Below are positions 1 to 10,213 of a DNA stretch of 64,000 nucleotides, piece after piece. A model generated the notes under the pieces. The model was not told the DNA's origin, did no database searches, and saw only the letters and a program-made list of their open reading frames with translations. The translations under genes were made by a program, and so were the position numbers. Origin of the DNA: Hanleya hanleyi. Taxonomy: Eukaryota; Mollusca; Polyplacophora; Lepidopleurida; Hanleyidae. Each line of letters opens with the position of its first letter. The stretch's first letter is position 1. The stretch spans positions 1-64,000 of the forward strand of contig JAVTVY010045590.1 in assembly GCA_036873755.1 (NCBI GenBank), written 5' to 3'.

Positions 1-2455
1 TGCCACAACGGCCACGCCTGGTCCAAAGACCTGCACTTTCCCGCTTCCAGGCAGGTCTACACCTACGAGGGCGACGCCTGGGAAGCAATCAGAGAGGCCA
101 CTCAGGATGAGCCACTAGCTGTCTGGCTTCTCGGCGGTGGAGATAAACAGCTCAACGTCGACCAGTTTGTGCTCCAAGACGGTCGCACCTTCAGGACGCA
201 GGAGGCCCACCGAAAACTCCAAGAAGCCTGTGCCATATTGGGAGACGAGGCCCTGGCCGACCGGGCCTTCGGCGTGAACCACGCAGCCAGCATTATGGCA
301 AAAGAGCACAACGGCTGGAAACCAACCCCGGCCGGCCCCTCGACGACATCCAGAAGGCCTGTGTGGAACACGGCCATGGCGGGCTCTGGAATTCAATGGA
401 CTACGATACGAGGGGCATCGTCAGCATTGACATGAAAGCCCGTTACCCCGCCAGCTTCCGAGGGAAAGGTGAGGCTAAGCCATATTTCGAGCGGTTTGGG
501 CACCCCACCCACCGTATGATCCGTGTTTCGATCAACGGCCCCCTTCCTCAGGATATCGGCACCGGCTTTGCCGAGGTCCAGGAATGGGAGTTCGAAGAAA
601 AAGTCAACCCCGTCATCCCTGCCTGGTTCGGAAGGTATTTCGCAGAGCAGGGCTGGGCCCCAACGCCCCTGCTTGCCTTTCTTACAGAGTCTGGTCTCCT
701 GAAAAACCTCAGGGTCTGTGAAGCCATTATCAAACTGAGGTCTGGCTTCCAGAGGACCGCGACCAGGGCTGCGGCCTCATCGGAAAGTTCACACAGGGCA
801 ACAAAGCGGATGGCAAAAGACTAACCCGGAGGCTTGTGACCGACCAGGGAGAGCTGGACTTCCTCGTGAGAGACACCCGCCGAAGCGGCACCCTGGTTGG
901 CGCGCCCAAAAGATGCCAATTAGGCCATATACTAACATATTACGACGGCTCGCAGCCCCAGTACACCCACCTGAGGGCCAGCATGCTTGCCTATGCCCAT
1001 ATAAACCTCGTCGCCATGCTGCAGCGTTTCGTGCCCGAGGAGGCTGTCCGGGTGGCCACCGACAGCCTCTATATCCAAGACCGCACTGCACAAGCTCGGG
1101 GGTGTCGAGGCTTACGTAGCCCCTATATTATGCGCCTTTGGAGAGGAATTGTGCGTGAGCTGCCTGATCAATCAGCCATTCCTTCCTTCAGTATCCCCAG
1201 CCCAGTGGCGCAACAAGGGTGAGCAGCTGTACATGCCACAGGAACACGCTGCATACCTCCCCAAGATAGAGTATAAAAGGCAACAGAAAAACCTCCCACC
1301 CAGCACCGCGCCACACTACGATGACCCCTTGACTCGACACCGGCTGAGCTACCTCAACGGCGGAGGGGGTAGCGGAAAAACTACGAGAGCTATCGAGCTC
1401 TTCCGGGCGAGAGACCCACTGGTGTTCACCCCGACCCACCGCCTCGCGAAGGAGATGAGAGGCAGAGGCGTCAAAGCCCAGACCTACCACAGCTTCTTCC
1501 GCTGGAGCGGCCAGAATGACTGAACGCCCGACCGCATGGGCCAAAAGTTTATCCCACGTTTCATCATCTGGGACGAGGTCTGCACTGTGCCCAGGCCTAT
1601 CCTCGAGATGTTCTTGGACTGGCTAGAGCAGCGTGGGGTCCAGGTCGTCTGCTGCGGTGATCAGGGCCAGTCTCCACCAATCGCTGGAGAGATGCCCCAT
1701 AACTGGCTGGGACCGGTTTGTGGAGCGGTGGAGGCCAGAGGACCTTATCCTAACCAGCTGCCAGAAGGTCCGAGACCGGGCGCAGGAGCTGTTGCTTCAG
1801 AGACACAAGGAAAAATTCCCAGACGCCCCAGTACCGCTGCTATACCAACCAAAAGACAGCAGGAAACAGAACATTATGGTCACCATACCCGGCACAGATC
1901 GAAAAGAAGAGCTCGTCCTCAATGACATCGAATATGTCACTAAGGAAGCTGCGGAAGGGGCTATCAAATCTGATGACTGGCGCCTCGGCTATTCACTCAC
2001 AGTACATTCTTCGCAGGGTCTCACCATTTATGACCCACAAAAGGTCTGGATCATCGACGACTATCTCCAGTGGTCCAACCTAGTATACCTGGCCGTGTCC
2101 CGTGTGGAGTATATGCGCCAGATAGAAGGGGTAACCTGTCCACCAGTAAAGGGTACTGAGGTCAGGCAACCCACAGAGCACGACATTAGGAAGGCCATCC
2201 AGAAGAAGCTTGTCTGCTACAAGCGCCAGGACCAGGCTAAAAGTCATGATTTCAATCTCACGGTGGACTACGTCCTGCGGCTCAAAGAGAGCCAAGAAAA
2301 TCGCTGCGCTGCGTGTAAAATCGAAATGCTCTGGGCCTACGAACACAAAGACACGCAGCAGTTCAGTGTAGACAGGCTGGATAACAGCAAGGGGCACTGC
2401 AAGGGAAATGTGCGCCTCTATTGCCTAGAGTGCAACCGAAAACGAGGGGGTGCGG
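1..2455 (+). pseudogene. Family A DNA polymerase B - SF1 helicase - HNH fusion gene, decayed, 5-prime end outside window
   Basis: One coding trace crosses several frames. A PolB palm is recognisable from a motif-A-like SIDMKARYP (about 430) and a motif-C-like VATDSLYI (about 1055-1080). Downstream is an SF1 helicase: Walker A GGGGSGKTT (about 1360), Walker B IIWDEVCTVP (about 1565-1595) and a late motif SLTVHSSQG (about 1995). Then comes an HNH/zinc module with CAAC, FSVDRLDNSKGH and CLECNRKRG (2305-2450). It would replicate the element. Breaks: frameshifts near 340, 740, 1085 and 1700, and an in-frame TGA at 1521-1523. It converges tail to tail with the integrase. The fusion of polymerase, helicase and HNH is read directly; the family assignment is inference from motifs. 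Confidence 0.8.
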
Positions 2456-2469
2456 TACTCATCGAGCAA

Positions 2470-3484
2470 GTACGCCATCCGGCGGCAGCTGAGTATCGGG
2501 AGGCACCAAAAGGAGCTCTTCCCGGACAAACCCACGAGCAGGACCATCTTGCAGATACTACAGGACAGGCTCATCAGGCTTGGTGACCGAGCGTCCAAGC
2601 CGATACACCTGGAGGGACCACACTGGATCAGTCGCGCGACGTCTTCCACCCTCCAGCTCGCCATCCTGGTATAGGTGCCGAACGCCAACACCAGAGGGAA
2701 GCTTTTTTCTCTTTGAGACCAACGGGGCGACCAGCAACAACAGAAGAGGGTTTTTGTGTCACAGCCACAACCTTGATGGCATCCTTAGGCTTCTTACCGG
2801 TGAGGCGGGTCACTTCTCCGTTCAGGGCCCTAACGACGGCAGGCAGTCGAGCCACCCACTCCGTTGAACGCGCCCCCAACGGAAGTCGCATCTCCTGGAC
2901 GTATTGGTGCCCAAACAACCGCTCAGCCAGGGTCCGGTTAAAGCGCTCCACGATCCCCTGGTCCCGAGGAATGTCCACACGACCGCGCCTGACAGAAACG
3001 TCATGCTTGGTCAGTAGCTGGCTCACCGCGCCCATAAACTCGCGCCCCGGGTCAACCTGAAGAAGCTTCGGCCAGCTAAGAGGGCTCCGCTTGTAGATGC
3101 GGGAGAGAGCGTCAGCGACCTCTTTGGCTTCTTTTGTGGCCAGAGGCTCGGCCTCCTTGTAGCGCGATACCACATCTACAAGCGTGAGTGCATACTTGTA
3201 GGTTTTGCGACCACGGGGGAAGCGGTCGTGTGGTAGAAAGAGCAGGTCGGCTTGATGAACCTCGTTCGGCATCTTTACACCAAAACGCGGGCGTGGAACA
3301 TGGCGAGGGCGCGGAAGATAAATCTGCCAAATGACCTGCTTCTTGAGCCATTTCGGGCCATATTTTCGGAGACTCTGGCTGCTGCGGCGAGGTTCTTGAT
3401 AGCCGCTAGCCCCTTCCAGTAACCGCTCGGGCTGTAGTAGTGCCCCGCGAGGCGTAGGGATAGCTTTTTTGTTTTACGACTCAT
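2470..3484 (-). pseudogene. Family A rve-type integrase, frameshifted
   Basis: This is a DDE integrase core. The acidic residues lie in NEVHQADLLFL, KLLQVDPGREFM and GIVERFNRTLAERLF, the arrangement of retroviral and Polinton integrases. The likely start is the ATG at 3484 (MSRKTKKL). The N-terminal part lies in a different frame from the core (frameshift about 3300-3360). A second shift near 2700 moves the C-terminal part, which contains a GELEGGRRRATDPVWSL stretch, into another frame, and that part then meets a nonsense codon at 2558. It would insert the element DNA into the chromosome. It is convergent with the polymerase gene. Integrase identity is secure; the exact ends are approximate. 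Confidence 0.82.
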
Positions 3485-3585
3485 TGTAGTTGCTGTCGTG
3501 CCGACATTCCAAGAGGTGAAAGTCTCCAATATTGCTAGTGTGCGTGGCAACTGGCCTTGTGCACAAAACATGCGGCTCTACTAGG

Positions 3586-4014
3586 CTACAAGTTTTTGGC
3601 TATTTTATAGCTGACCAGGCCTATAGCTGCCATCCCCAGCAAGATGAAAGCAATCTCGCGGTCTTTCTGCGAACCAGACGGCGCGTAGAAGTCCAAAAGA
3701 CGAGGCTCTGAGCGGAGAGGGTCAAGTTTTTTGCCCGTGACTTGTGAGTACTCGCGGATTGCGCCATCGACATCATGGAATGTGCGAACGGCGTGTCTCT
3801 GTCGTCGGAGCTCTTCATTTATCCAGTCAAGCCTTTCGGTTCGCTTTTTTGTCCATGCATCCCTTGCAGGCTGGAGCTGTTCTATAGCCTTGTCATGGCG
3901 TTTGCGCTCTTCGTCAACACCCGAACTTCGAAACATTGAAAAGAGGTAATTCGACCCACTGAAGGCAAGAGCATTGACCAGAGCTCCACCCACTAGCAAG
4001 GCAATCGAGGCCAT
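3586..4014 (-). CDS. Family A small protein with two membrane segments
   Basis: Open 142-codon frame. Residues 1-25 (start MASIALLVGGALVNAL) form one hydrophobic segment and residues about 118-140 (EIAFILLGMAAIGLVSY) a second. Between them is a charged, helix-prone stretch (RKRHDKAIEQLQ, ERLDWINEELRRQ), so a hairpin membrane protein with a coiled extramembrane part is likely. It lies between the integrase and the other minus-strand genes of family A and is undamaged although its neighbours are broken. I recall a similar small protein in cnidarian virus-like elements but cannot verify that. Its function is unknown; a virion membrane or scaffold component is a guess. Confidence 0.6.
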   Translation of the reverse strand: MASIALLVGGALVNALAFSGSNYLFSMFRSSGVDEERKRHDKAIEQLQPARDAWTKKRTERLDWINEELRRQRHAVRTFHDVDGAIREYSQVTGKKLDPLRSEPRLLDFYAPSGSQKDREIAFILLGMAAIGLVSYKIAKNL

Positions 4015-4076
4015 GTTTTATACGCTGTTTCCGCTGGCACGGCTACTGTTTTTACCTTCTGACATCTTTGAAGACA

Positions 4077-5275
4077 TTATTGCATACGAAAAGGATCTTT
4101 TAATTGCTCGGTCCCCGTAGTTTCGGTCGGAACGACTGGCGTCAGGCGCGCTGCCGCTCGACGATCGATTGGCTCTCTCACAAGCGGCGATCCTGAAAGG
4201 GCACGCGAGCGCAACATGTATCCCACGAGCAGAGCCCCTGCAATTCCTAAACTGCTTAGTGTATAAGGAGCCCACTGTGGTCCAGCACTTCGTGCGATTT
4301 CGACGGTCGGTTCGGTGCTTGAGGTGGTCGTCTCGGCAGCCTATGACACTCCTGTGGGAGCAAGACGTTCCTTGGCCTCCTTGAGCTCCATCTTCAGTCG
4401 TTCTTGTTTGGCCTTTCGCGCGGTAGCGCCCTTTCGTCCCGCTTCCACCTTTTTAGGGTTCTTTTCATCAGGCGCTGTCCCTTCCTGACTGAGGATCTGT
4501 CGAGTCACTCTCACCGGTGGCTGATTCGCTCGTGGTTCCAGTACCTCCGTCATCATCGAACGTAGACGCATATGTCCGGGGGCATGTGTGTCCAAATTGG
4601 CAGTGTTTAACAGTGGTAAGTAATGTGGTCAGGGGTGCTAAGAGCATCCCGAAGCGGTGGTACAGCTGACAGGTAGCATTGCTTAGCGCATGCTCAACAC
4701 AGGGGTCATCTTCTAGGTCAGCAACGAGCTTTGACTGATTTTCAGATGGAATGGGGAACAAAGAGCTGGCTGCCATGGCATAGAGCTGAAGTGCAGCTGT
4801 CCCCAAGGGCTTAGTCATGTTAGCTCCCAAGCGCGCTTCATAGCGAGCATACAGTTTGTCAACTTCTATATCGTCCAGGCTTTCGACCTGGTCCGGTGTA
4901 ATGACCCTCCCCATGTACTCCTTGGCCTGTCCTCCGGTGGCCAATGCTGCTAGTCTTTCGCGCTTACTAGCAATAGTCATCCCGGCGGCTCCTTCGGAGC
5001 CAGAGCGAGACATATGCGGTTCCGGCTGCCGCGCCGACGTGGCAACTAGATGTAGCCGCCTTGGCGGCACAACTGTCGGCCTCTTCTTCCAACAGCTTGT
5101 CAACAATCTCATCGCAATCCATGTTTGCTACGTGCGTGGCCCGTATCACTTGCGCGTGCCGCTGGCAAAGGTTAATACTATGACTTACATATCTCTTCAA
5201 TTTAATATATTCGTAAATGATATACACAAAGGCCCCGAGAGTAAGAATCTGGCAAAGCAGTAGCACTTCCCACAT
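4077..5275 (-). pseudogene. Family A charged protein with C-terminal membrane anchor, broken
   Basis: One protein trace runs over three frames. The N-terminal part (from MWEVLLL at 5275, or MDCDEIVDKLLEEEAD at 5122) lies in one frame. The middle (MTIASKRERLAAL to an acidic Asp/Ser/Thr-rich stretch) lies in a second, 5030-4468. The basic part (EKNPKKVEAGRKGATARK) lies in a third. A TAG at 4341-4343 ends the listed frame, but the same frame continues for about 87 codons with a Thr/Ser linker and a hydrophobic segment SLGIAGALLVGYML before a TAA at 4077-4079. That suggests a nonsense mutation rather than two genes. If the start is 5275 there is also an N-terminal membrane segment. Function unknown. 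Confidence 0.55.
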
Positions 5276-5300
5276 TTACGGCCTAAACAACAGTTAACGG

Positions 5301-5942
5301 TTAGCTAACAACCATATACGCAGCCAGCTGGTCAGTTTTTAGCAGGAGTTTTGCATGTTTTGTCTCTGCCAGCAGCGCCCTAGTTTTGAGTCGCTCATCT
5401 CTTGTTGGAATAACATCGTTCTCGTGGAGGCACTCTGCAAAAGAATCGCGGTCCTTACAGTGAAACAGAGCGCACCATCGCGTCTGCTCTCGTAGATCCT
5501 TCAAGACCGAGTTGTACTTCTGGGTCAGCACCCAAACGCTCTGCTCGGTGTGGCGGCCACTGAAGGCTAGCTCAGACAGCCTGTCTTTCTTTTTGGTTAG
5601 AGCCTTGCTTGCGGCACAGTCGTCAATGATGTACAAAGTGTGTTCTCCGGCAAATAGGCGATAGAATGCTCGCAGATAGTCGTGGAGGCGCTCGCCGGGG
5701 TCGACTACGTAGATCTCTGGGTCAGCCCAGACCCAATGTCGGGCTAGATAGGTGTTGTTGTAGCGAATCGTGGGACAAAGGATGACGATGTGCTCAAAGA
5801 CACCACGGAAGTGGCCTTCGAGTAGGTCAAGGGCGAGAACTGTCTTACCACACCCTGTCTGGCCACATATAATAGCGGAGTGGGGGTCTTTGGGAAGCAG
5901 CGGGGCTGCGCCATTAATTGAGCACTTCTTTGAGTCGGCCAT
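5301..5942 (-). CDS. Family A A32/FtsK-HerA-type genome-packaging ATPase
   Basis: A 213-residue P-loop protein with Walker A GQTGCGKT (residues about 27-34) and Walker B LYIIDDC (about 103-109). A short preceding sequence, MADSKKCSINGAAPLLP, leads straight into the P-loop. The size and motif order match the packaging ATPases of Polintons, virophages and adintoviruses, which pump DNA into capsids. The frame is intact and both nucleotide-binding motifs are complete. Its start overlaps the end of the capsid-like gene upstream by about 29 bp, the compact spacing of viral genomes. It shows no close similarity to the family B ATPases in this window beyond the motifs. Confidence 0.85.
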   Translation of the reverse strand: MADSKKCSINGAAPLLPKDPHSAIICGQTGCGKTVLALDLLEGHFRGVFEHIVILCPTIRYNNTYLARHWVWADPEIYVVDPGERLHDYLRAFYRLFAGEHTLYIIDDCAASKALTKKKDRLSELAFSGRHTEQSVWVLTQKYNSVLKDLREQTRWCALFHCKDRDSFAECLHENDVIPTRDERLKTRALLAETKHAKLLLKTDQLAAYMVVS

Positions 5943-6445
5943 CCTCGATATTCATTTGTGCATCCATGACGATGTACAGATAAACGTTCAATGTGCCGGG
6001 GCCGTCTGCTTCTTTTGTGATCTGGATGGTGATGCCCTCGCTGGCATTCACCACTCTTCGGCCGCTCCCATGTAGTCCATCATCGTCCGTGGCTCGCAGA
6101 TCCAGCCATAGTGCATATTTTGTGGTCAGGAACTCCCCCAGGGAGACGTCTGCCAGATCCAGATCTTTTGCGGCCATTGCAGCCTCGGATTGACGTTTAC
6201 TACCGGCTGCGAACTCTTTCTTGGTCTCATCCCACAGCTGGTGCGCTCTCAGTCCTTGACTGTACAGCTGATTCGGCACCCCCTCGATGCACACCTCTAC
6301 CTTCGTGATGAGCGGATTATAGAAGTCCTCAGTGTCGCGCTACCAGGGGACAGGTTGTTCGAACAGCATGAGAATGCCCTTCATACTGCGAGCGGGCACG
6401 TTCAGGTTGATGTTCCAGAGAGTGTCAGATTTGTTACGTGTCATT
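5914..6445 (-). pseudogene. Family A major-capsid-like protein, C-terminal fragment
   Basis: A beta-rich C-terminal piece of a larger protein. It runs from about WNINLNVPARSMKG through FYNPLITKVEVCIEG, GVPNQLYSQG and YALWLDLRATDD to NVYLYIVMDAQMNIED. The alternating hydrophobic strands and the immediate upstream position of the packaging ATPase suit the second jelly roll of a double-jelly-roll capsid protein. That is inference. The frame holds one TAG at 6340-6342. Upstream of about 6445 the reading changes into a short TCATTCTGA-repeat and then unrelated sequence that belongs to a plus-strand gene, so the N-terminal half has been deleted. Confidence 0.5.
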
Positions 6446-6471
6446 CTGATCATTCTGATCATTCTGGGTGA

Positions 6472-6759
6472 CCATTTCGAACCCTGGCCCCAGCACCGAC
6501 TCCTTCCAAGCCAGTCGTTCCGACGAGCGGGACTGTAAAAGAGTGGGTCAAGAAACACCTACACGCCCTCGGCCGAATCCTCGCAAAGCTTGCCGGAAAA
6601 GCCGCGGCGTCGCTGCCCGGCAAAATTGGGAGCATTGTTTCCTGGTTTCTTAGCCTTATGTCGAAAACTGCTGGATGGCTTGCAGAGAATATGTGGTCCT
6701 TGGTTGTTGCGGCTGCGGGGCTGCTTTATGTGGTGACTCGCGACTGGCTAACGAAATAG
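6472..6759 (+). pseudogene. Family A hydrophobic membrane protein, N-terminus lost
   Basis: An open plus-strand frame of 95 codons without a start: a TGA at 6469-6471 precedes it directly. It reads a Pro/Thr linker, an amphipathic part (EWVKKHLHALGRILAKL), a Gly/Ala-rich part and two strongly hydrophobic stretches (IGSIVSWFLSLMSK; WSLVVAAAGLLYVV) and ends DWLTK. The composition is clearly protein-like. The missing N-terminus coincides with the truncation of the opposite-strand capsid-like gene, so one deletion near 6440-6475 removed both. Its 3-prime end overlaps the tail of the next minus-strand gene by 12 bp. Function unknown; a membrane-active virion protein is possible. Confidence 0.5.
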
Positions 6760-7899
6760 CCAAATGGTCACCAGCCCAGCTACGATGACACCAACGATTG
6801 CGGTCTTTTCGTCGTCGTGTTGACTAGCTGGGACCGTGGAGGCAGCGACATCTCGCGAGGAGTGAACCGGCGCGGTGGGAACGGCATGATCCAGCGTCGC
6901 GGTCTTGCCACTCGCCGTGGGAACCACTCCTTTTTCTCCCGTATCTCCTTCTGTGTTTGGAGGAGCGACTGTTACGTTAACGTCCGCGTTCTCGCCAAGT
7001 TTTTGATTTTCTGTTGCAACTACGATCTCATTGTTGTAACCGGCTGTGCCCTCTCCTAAGATTCCTGTGCGCATCTGAGCCTGGGCGCCGAGGATGGCCC
7101 ATACATACGTTCGAATGGAATCATTAACACGCTCGACGCCTGCATGTGTGAAGCCCTGCGATCTGTCCAGCATGAACGTTGTCCACGCCTTGTCAGCCTC
7201 CGATCCGTGCGCAATGTAGTCAATGTGAAAGTGTTTTTTTCGGAAAGTAAACGAATGCCAGGTTGGGTCGTTTGGAAGCCGCATGTAGCCTGCGTGTGTG
7301 GCATAGAAGTAAATCGTTCCTATGCTATTGTTTTCGCTCTGCTGCTGTCTCCAGTCGGTGTGCGGCGACACCCCAAACTCTGCACAGATGCGCTCATATG
7401 CTCTGCGGTCAAATGGATTGTTAAATGCCGCCCAGGCGTCGTCTTGTGGGAGCGGTGCCTGAATCTCTTTTAGGATCCGCCTGATCTGAAAGTAGACATG
7501 GAAGGTGTAGAGGGCCTGGCTGTGGCTAGCAGTTCGCGCGGTCCCTGTTCCAGCGGAAAAGACAGCCGCTAGGTGGTCGCTCACAGACACGCCGCAGCCG
7601 GTCGTGGCGCACCACACGGCAAAATTCAGCTGATTCTGCCAAAACTGCAAGGGATTAGAGCTCCACGCCTGAACAAGCTGGTCGCTTTTCACTTTAGGCA
7701 GACAGTATTTCACAAATATATTAGGAAACTGGGCCGCAAAGTCACCACTTGCTGTGTTCTCTAAGTTCACTAAGATATCTTGATGAGTGAATGTCGTCCC
7801 AGTAACACTTCGTGCAGTCGTAGACGACGTTCCAGCGGTGTACACCCCGCCCACTTGGTAGGTGGCGTTTACATTGAAGCTAAAGGCGTGTCTATCCAT
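6748..7899 (-). CDS. Family A 383-residue protein with C-terminal membrane anchor
   Basis: I choose the ATG at 7899 (MDRHAFSFNVNATYQVGG) because the frame upstream of it overlaps the divergent penton-like gene. The frame is open throughout. The N-terminal 250 residues contain mixed strands and helices (NIFVKYCLPKVKSDQ, FWQNQLNFAVWCATTGCG, RAYERICAEFGV), followed by a Gly/Thr-rich linker and a terminal hydrophobic helix (AIVGVIVAGLVTIWLF). A membrane-anchored virion or surface protein is a reasonable guess. The jump from GILGEGTAG to YNNEIVVA looks abrupt and may hide an in-frame deletion. I have a vague memory of relatives in cnidarian genomes. Family not identified. Confidence 0.55.
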   Translation of the reverse strand: MDRHAFSFNVNATYQVGGVYTAGTSSTTARSVTGTTFTHQDILVNLENTASGDFAAQFPNIFVKYCLPKVKSDQLVQAWSSNPLQFWQNQLNFAVWCATTGCGVSVSDHLAAVFSAGTGTARTASHSQALYTFHVYFQIRRILKEIQAPLPQDDAWAAFNNPFDRRAYERICAEFGVSPHTDWRQQQSENNSIGTIYFYATHAGYMRLPNDPTWHSFTFRKKHFHIDYIAHGSEADKAWTTFMLDRSQGFTHAGVERVNDSIRTYVWAILGAQAQMRTGILGEGTAGYNNEIVVATENQKLGENADVNVTVAPPNTEGDTGEKGVVPTASGKTATLDHAVPTAPVHSSRDVAASTVPASQHDDEKTAIVGVIVAGLVTIWLFR

Positions 7900-7928
7900 G
7901 CGCAATCCTTGCCGGTTTAGCACTTCGT

Positions 7929-8627
7929 GTGGCCGGCTATTATGTAACACTGAGCAACATTCAAAATGGCGCAGCAGTCGACCTCACGCATGCGCTCAAG
8001 AACCAAAACGGACAATACAAAGTAGCACTGCTCGAGCTCACTTTCTACCCACTATGGGAGAATGTCCCAGCCGGAACTAGCTTCTCTGTCCGCGGAAAGC
8101 TTGTGGTCGTCTCTAGCGGTTATTACAATGTCTGTTCCCTTAATAAAGAGGTCTTCAATCCACACGGGGCGGGCCTGGAGATAAACCATGCCACTGGTCG
8201 ACTGAAGTTGACGACCGACAATAGAATACGACTACTTGGCCTTGCGCGGCTTCTGGGGTTCTCAGATCCTGACAGTACCCTTACTGGGACAGTGCAGGGC
8301 GACAGCTTCCCCACACTAGCACCCCATAAAGAAGTGTTCGCTCACCTGGGTGAGGTGAGCACATCACACAATCTAGTGGGGAAGGCAGTCGAGACGGCTG
8401 GCACCAGCACTGCGTACCCTTGTGTGGCCTACCCTTCCACTCTTCTGAGAGCTATATCTGTGACCGGTGAAGGAATAAACTGCGGAAAAAACATTTCTTT
8501 CCCTAATCCACAGTATAAGCCACTAATATCTGGCCCTATCCCGCAGCTAACGTTCTCCCTGTTAGATAAATCAGATACACCAGTAAAGACCGCTTTTATG
8601 AGTGTAACTCTTGCTATTCATCCCTGA
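7929..8627 (+). CDS. Family A penton-like minor capsid protein
   Basis: An intact 232-codon frame starting MAGYYVTLSN. The order is short strands, a central Leu-rich part (IRLLGLARLLGF), then a C-terminal half that reads like the penton-base single jelly roll of Polintons: PQYKPLISGPIPQLTFSLLDKSD followed by a final strand pair ending LAIHP. Penton proteins occupy the five-fold vertices of such capsids. It is divergent from the gene at 7899, with only about 30 bp between the two start codons, so both share a very compact promoter. It is followed after 5 bp by the next plus-strand gene. Penton identity is inferred from pattern, not from search. Confidence 0.6.
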   Translation: MAGYYVTLSNIQNGAAVDLTHALKNQNGQYKVALLELTFYPLWENVPAGTSFSVRGKLVVVSSGYYNVCSLNKEVFNPHGAGLEINHATGRLKLTTDNRIRLLGLARLLGFSDPDSTLTGTVQGDSFPTLAPHKEVFAHLGEVSTSHNLVGKAVETAGTSTAYPCVAYPSTLLRAISVTGEGINCGKNISFPNPQYKPLISGPIPQLTFSLLDKSDTPVKTAFMSVTLAIHP

Positions 8628-8632
8628 CAACG

Positions 8633-9445
8633 ATGGTTGAATCCGCAGGACCCAGATGCAGTGATTTGGCCGTAAGCGATCTCGCTGATACCGTGGGGTT
8701 TGGCGAGGCAGGTTACACCGACCGCCTATACGGCTTTCAGTTCAAAAACGGCTTATATCATCGAAAGAAGCTTACGCCAGGAAGAACCACGGATGTAAGT
8801 TTCAAAGACCTTGAAGATATTAGCACGGAAAACACACGGACGCACGTGAGATATAGCCTCGTTAAAAAGGAAGACGGGCAATGGACTCTCGCCGAAAGTG
8901 ACAATATGGGCTGTTTCTTTGACCTTAATGTGGTCGAATCGGGAGTACAGGTCGGTAAAGCTGGGTTTGTGAGAAAAGTTTTAAATCGAGGTACGGCATT
9001 CCTGTCCTACAGTCCGGTTGAAAACAACGTCAAAATACACCTCCAGCACTGGAGATTCTATATAAGAAGCACTGATTCTCGAAGGGCTCTAGTAATAAAT
9101 ACGTCGTTACCCGCCCTGACCACTCTTCCTCCATACTCAACTATCGTTGCTACAATACTGTTACCGCCTGCTCCCGCTCACGATAGATTCGTGGACATAC
9201 TACCACATCTCCAGATAAAGTGGCAGAATAAGCACGCTGATCAAGAGTTGCGGATTTTCTTTGCTCTTAGCGCAGAAAAAAAGCCTGTCGTGCATCTGTC
9301 GTTAGAGGGCGTAACTACACGAGTAGGGGACGATGTGACCGTGGGCAATATTTTCCTAGCTGAAGGCGTCAGCTTAAAATCTCTCAAGGTGTTCAACCGG
9401 CCCTTGGATAACCTTGAGCTAGAGATTATTGACAACAGCATATAG
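8633..9445 (+). CDS. Family A unidentified 270-residue protein
   Basis: Open frame starting MVESAGPRCSDLAVSD, 5 bp after the stop of the penton-like gene. The protein is soluble and strand-rich (RLYGFQFKNGLYH, NNVKIHLQHWRFYIRS, LRIFFALSAEKKPVVHL, DNLELEIIDNSI). No membrane segment or enzyme motif is visible. The strand-rich make-up and its place directly behind a capsid vertex protein suggest a structural or spike component, but I do not recognise the family. No frameshift or premature stop is present. Confidence 0.55.
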   Translation: MVESAGPRCSDLAVSDLADTVGFGEAGYTDRLYGFQFKNGLYHRKKLTPGRTTDVSFKDLEDISTENTRTHVRYSLVKKEDGQWTLAESDNMGCFFDLNVVESGVQVGKAGFVRKVLNRGTAFLSYSPVENNVKIHLQHWRFYIRSTDSRRALVINTSLPALTTLPPYSTIVATILLPPAPAHDRFVDILPHLQIKWQNKHADQELRIFFALSAEKKPVVHLSLEGVTTRVGDDVTVGNIFLAEGVSLKSLKVFNRPLDNLELEIIDNSI

Positions 9446-9452
9446 ATTTATC

Positions 9453-10050
9453 ATGGGACTATCCAACATTGGACGAGGCCGAATCCGCACATGACTACAG
9501 GCTAAAGCACATATGTGATATACAGCATGAACTCTCCCAAGATCGTGATTCCCGGTCGAGCTTGTCCAAAAAATACCGCAAAGCGGTGAATGCTGTAGAT
9601 GGCGTTGACTCTGCGCTTGCCACAGTGGCTTTGGGCCTCGGCGCGACTGGGGTCGGCCTCTTGTCGACTATAATTGCCGCACCCGTTGTTGTGGCACTTG
9701 AAGTCTCGGCTCTTTCGAGTGGTTTGGCTGGAATAGCTTGCAAGTTTATATCTCGACGCCTGACCATCAAAGCTAAAAAACACGATGAAATTCGCGTCCT
9801 AGCGTCTTCAAAATTGGATTCCATCGCAGATGTTATCTCGCAAGCCCTTGTGGATAACAAGATTTCTGATAGTGAATTCCGTCACATCCTAGCGGAGAAA
9901 TCTAAATATGATGCGATGAAAAACGCTATCAGGACTAAATCGTTGAAAGCATCCCATATCAGCCAGGGAGAAAAAAACGAACTCCTGAAGCAAGGCAGGG
10001 AGGAAGCAAGGAAACAGTTTGCCAGGGCAATCGAAATAGAATCACGATAA
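9453..10050 (+). CDS. Family A helical protein with central hydrophobic hairpin, start disturbed
   Basis: About 195 codons. The only suitable ATG (9453, ATGGGACTATCC) is out of frame by one G relative to the long frame, which is otherwise open from 9469. A one-base gain in the GGG run probably broke the start. The protein has a charged N-terminal helix, two hydrophobic segments (ALATVALGLGATGVGLL; AAPVVVALEVSALSS) and a long charged C-terminal helical region (KLDSIADVISQALVDNKISDSEF). It looks like a membrane hairpin with a coiled tail. I recall similar proteins beside other animal virus-like elements, unverified. Confidence 0.55.
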
Positions 10051-10213
10051 ACTGCTTTCTACAGGCGGATTATTAAAGACGCCATGCGCAGCCCATGTCA
10101 CCCGGAACCGTGGGAACCACTACAATGTTCGCACGAACACCCTTAGTAGTTAGGCCTTTTTTCGGCGCATTAGTATATCATGTTAAAGCCATGGCTGACA
10201 CTGCAAAAGAAGC

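Noticed and set aside
6468..6653. 61-codon plus frame starting in an alternative phase
   Set aside because: A different plus frame over the same interval (6,472-6,759) shows clear membrane-protein character.
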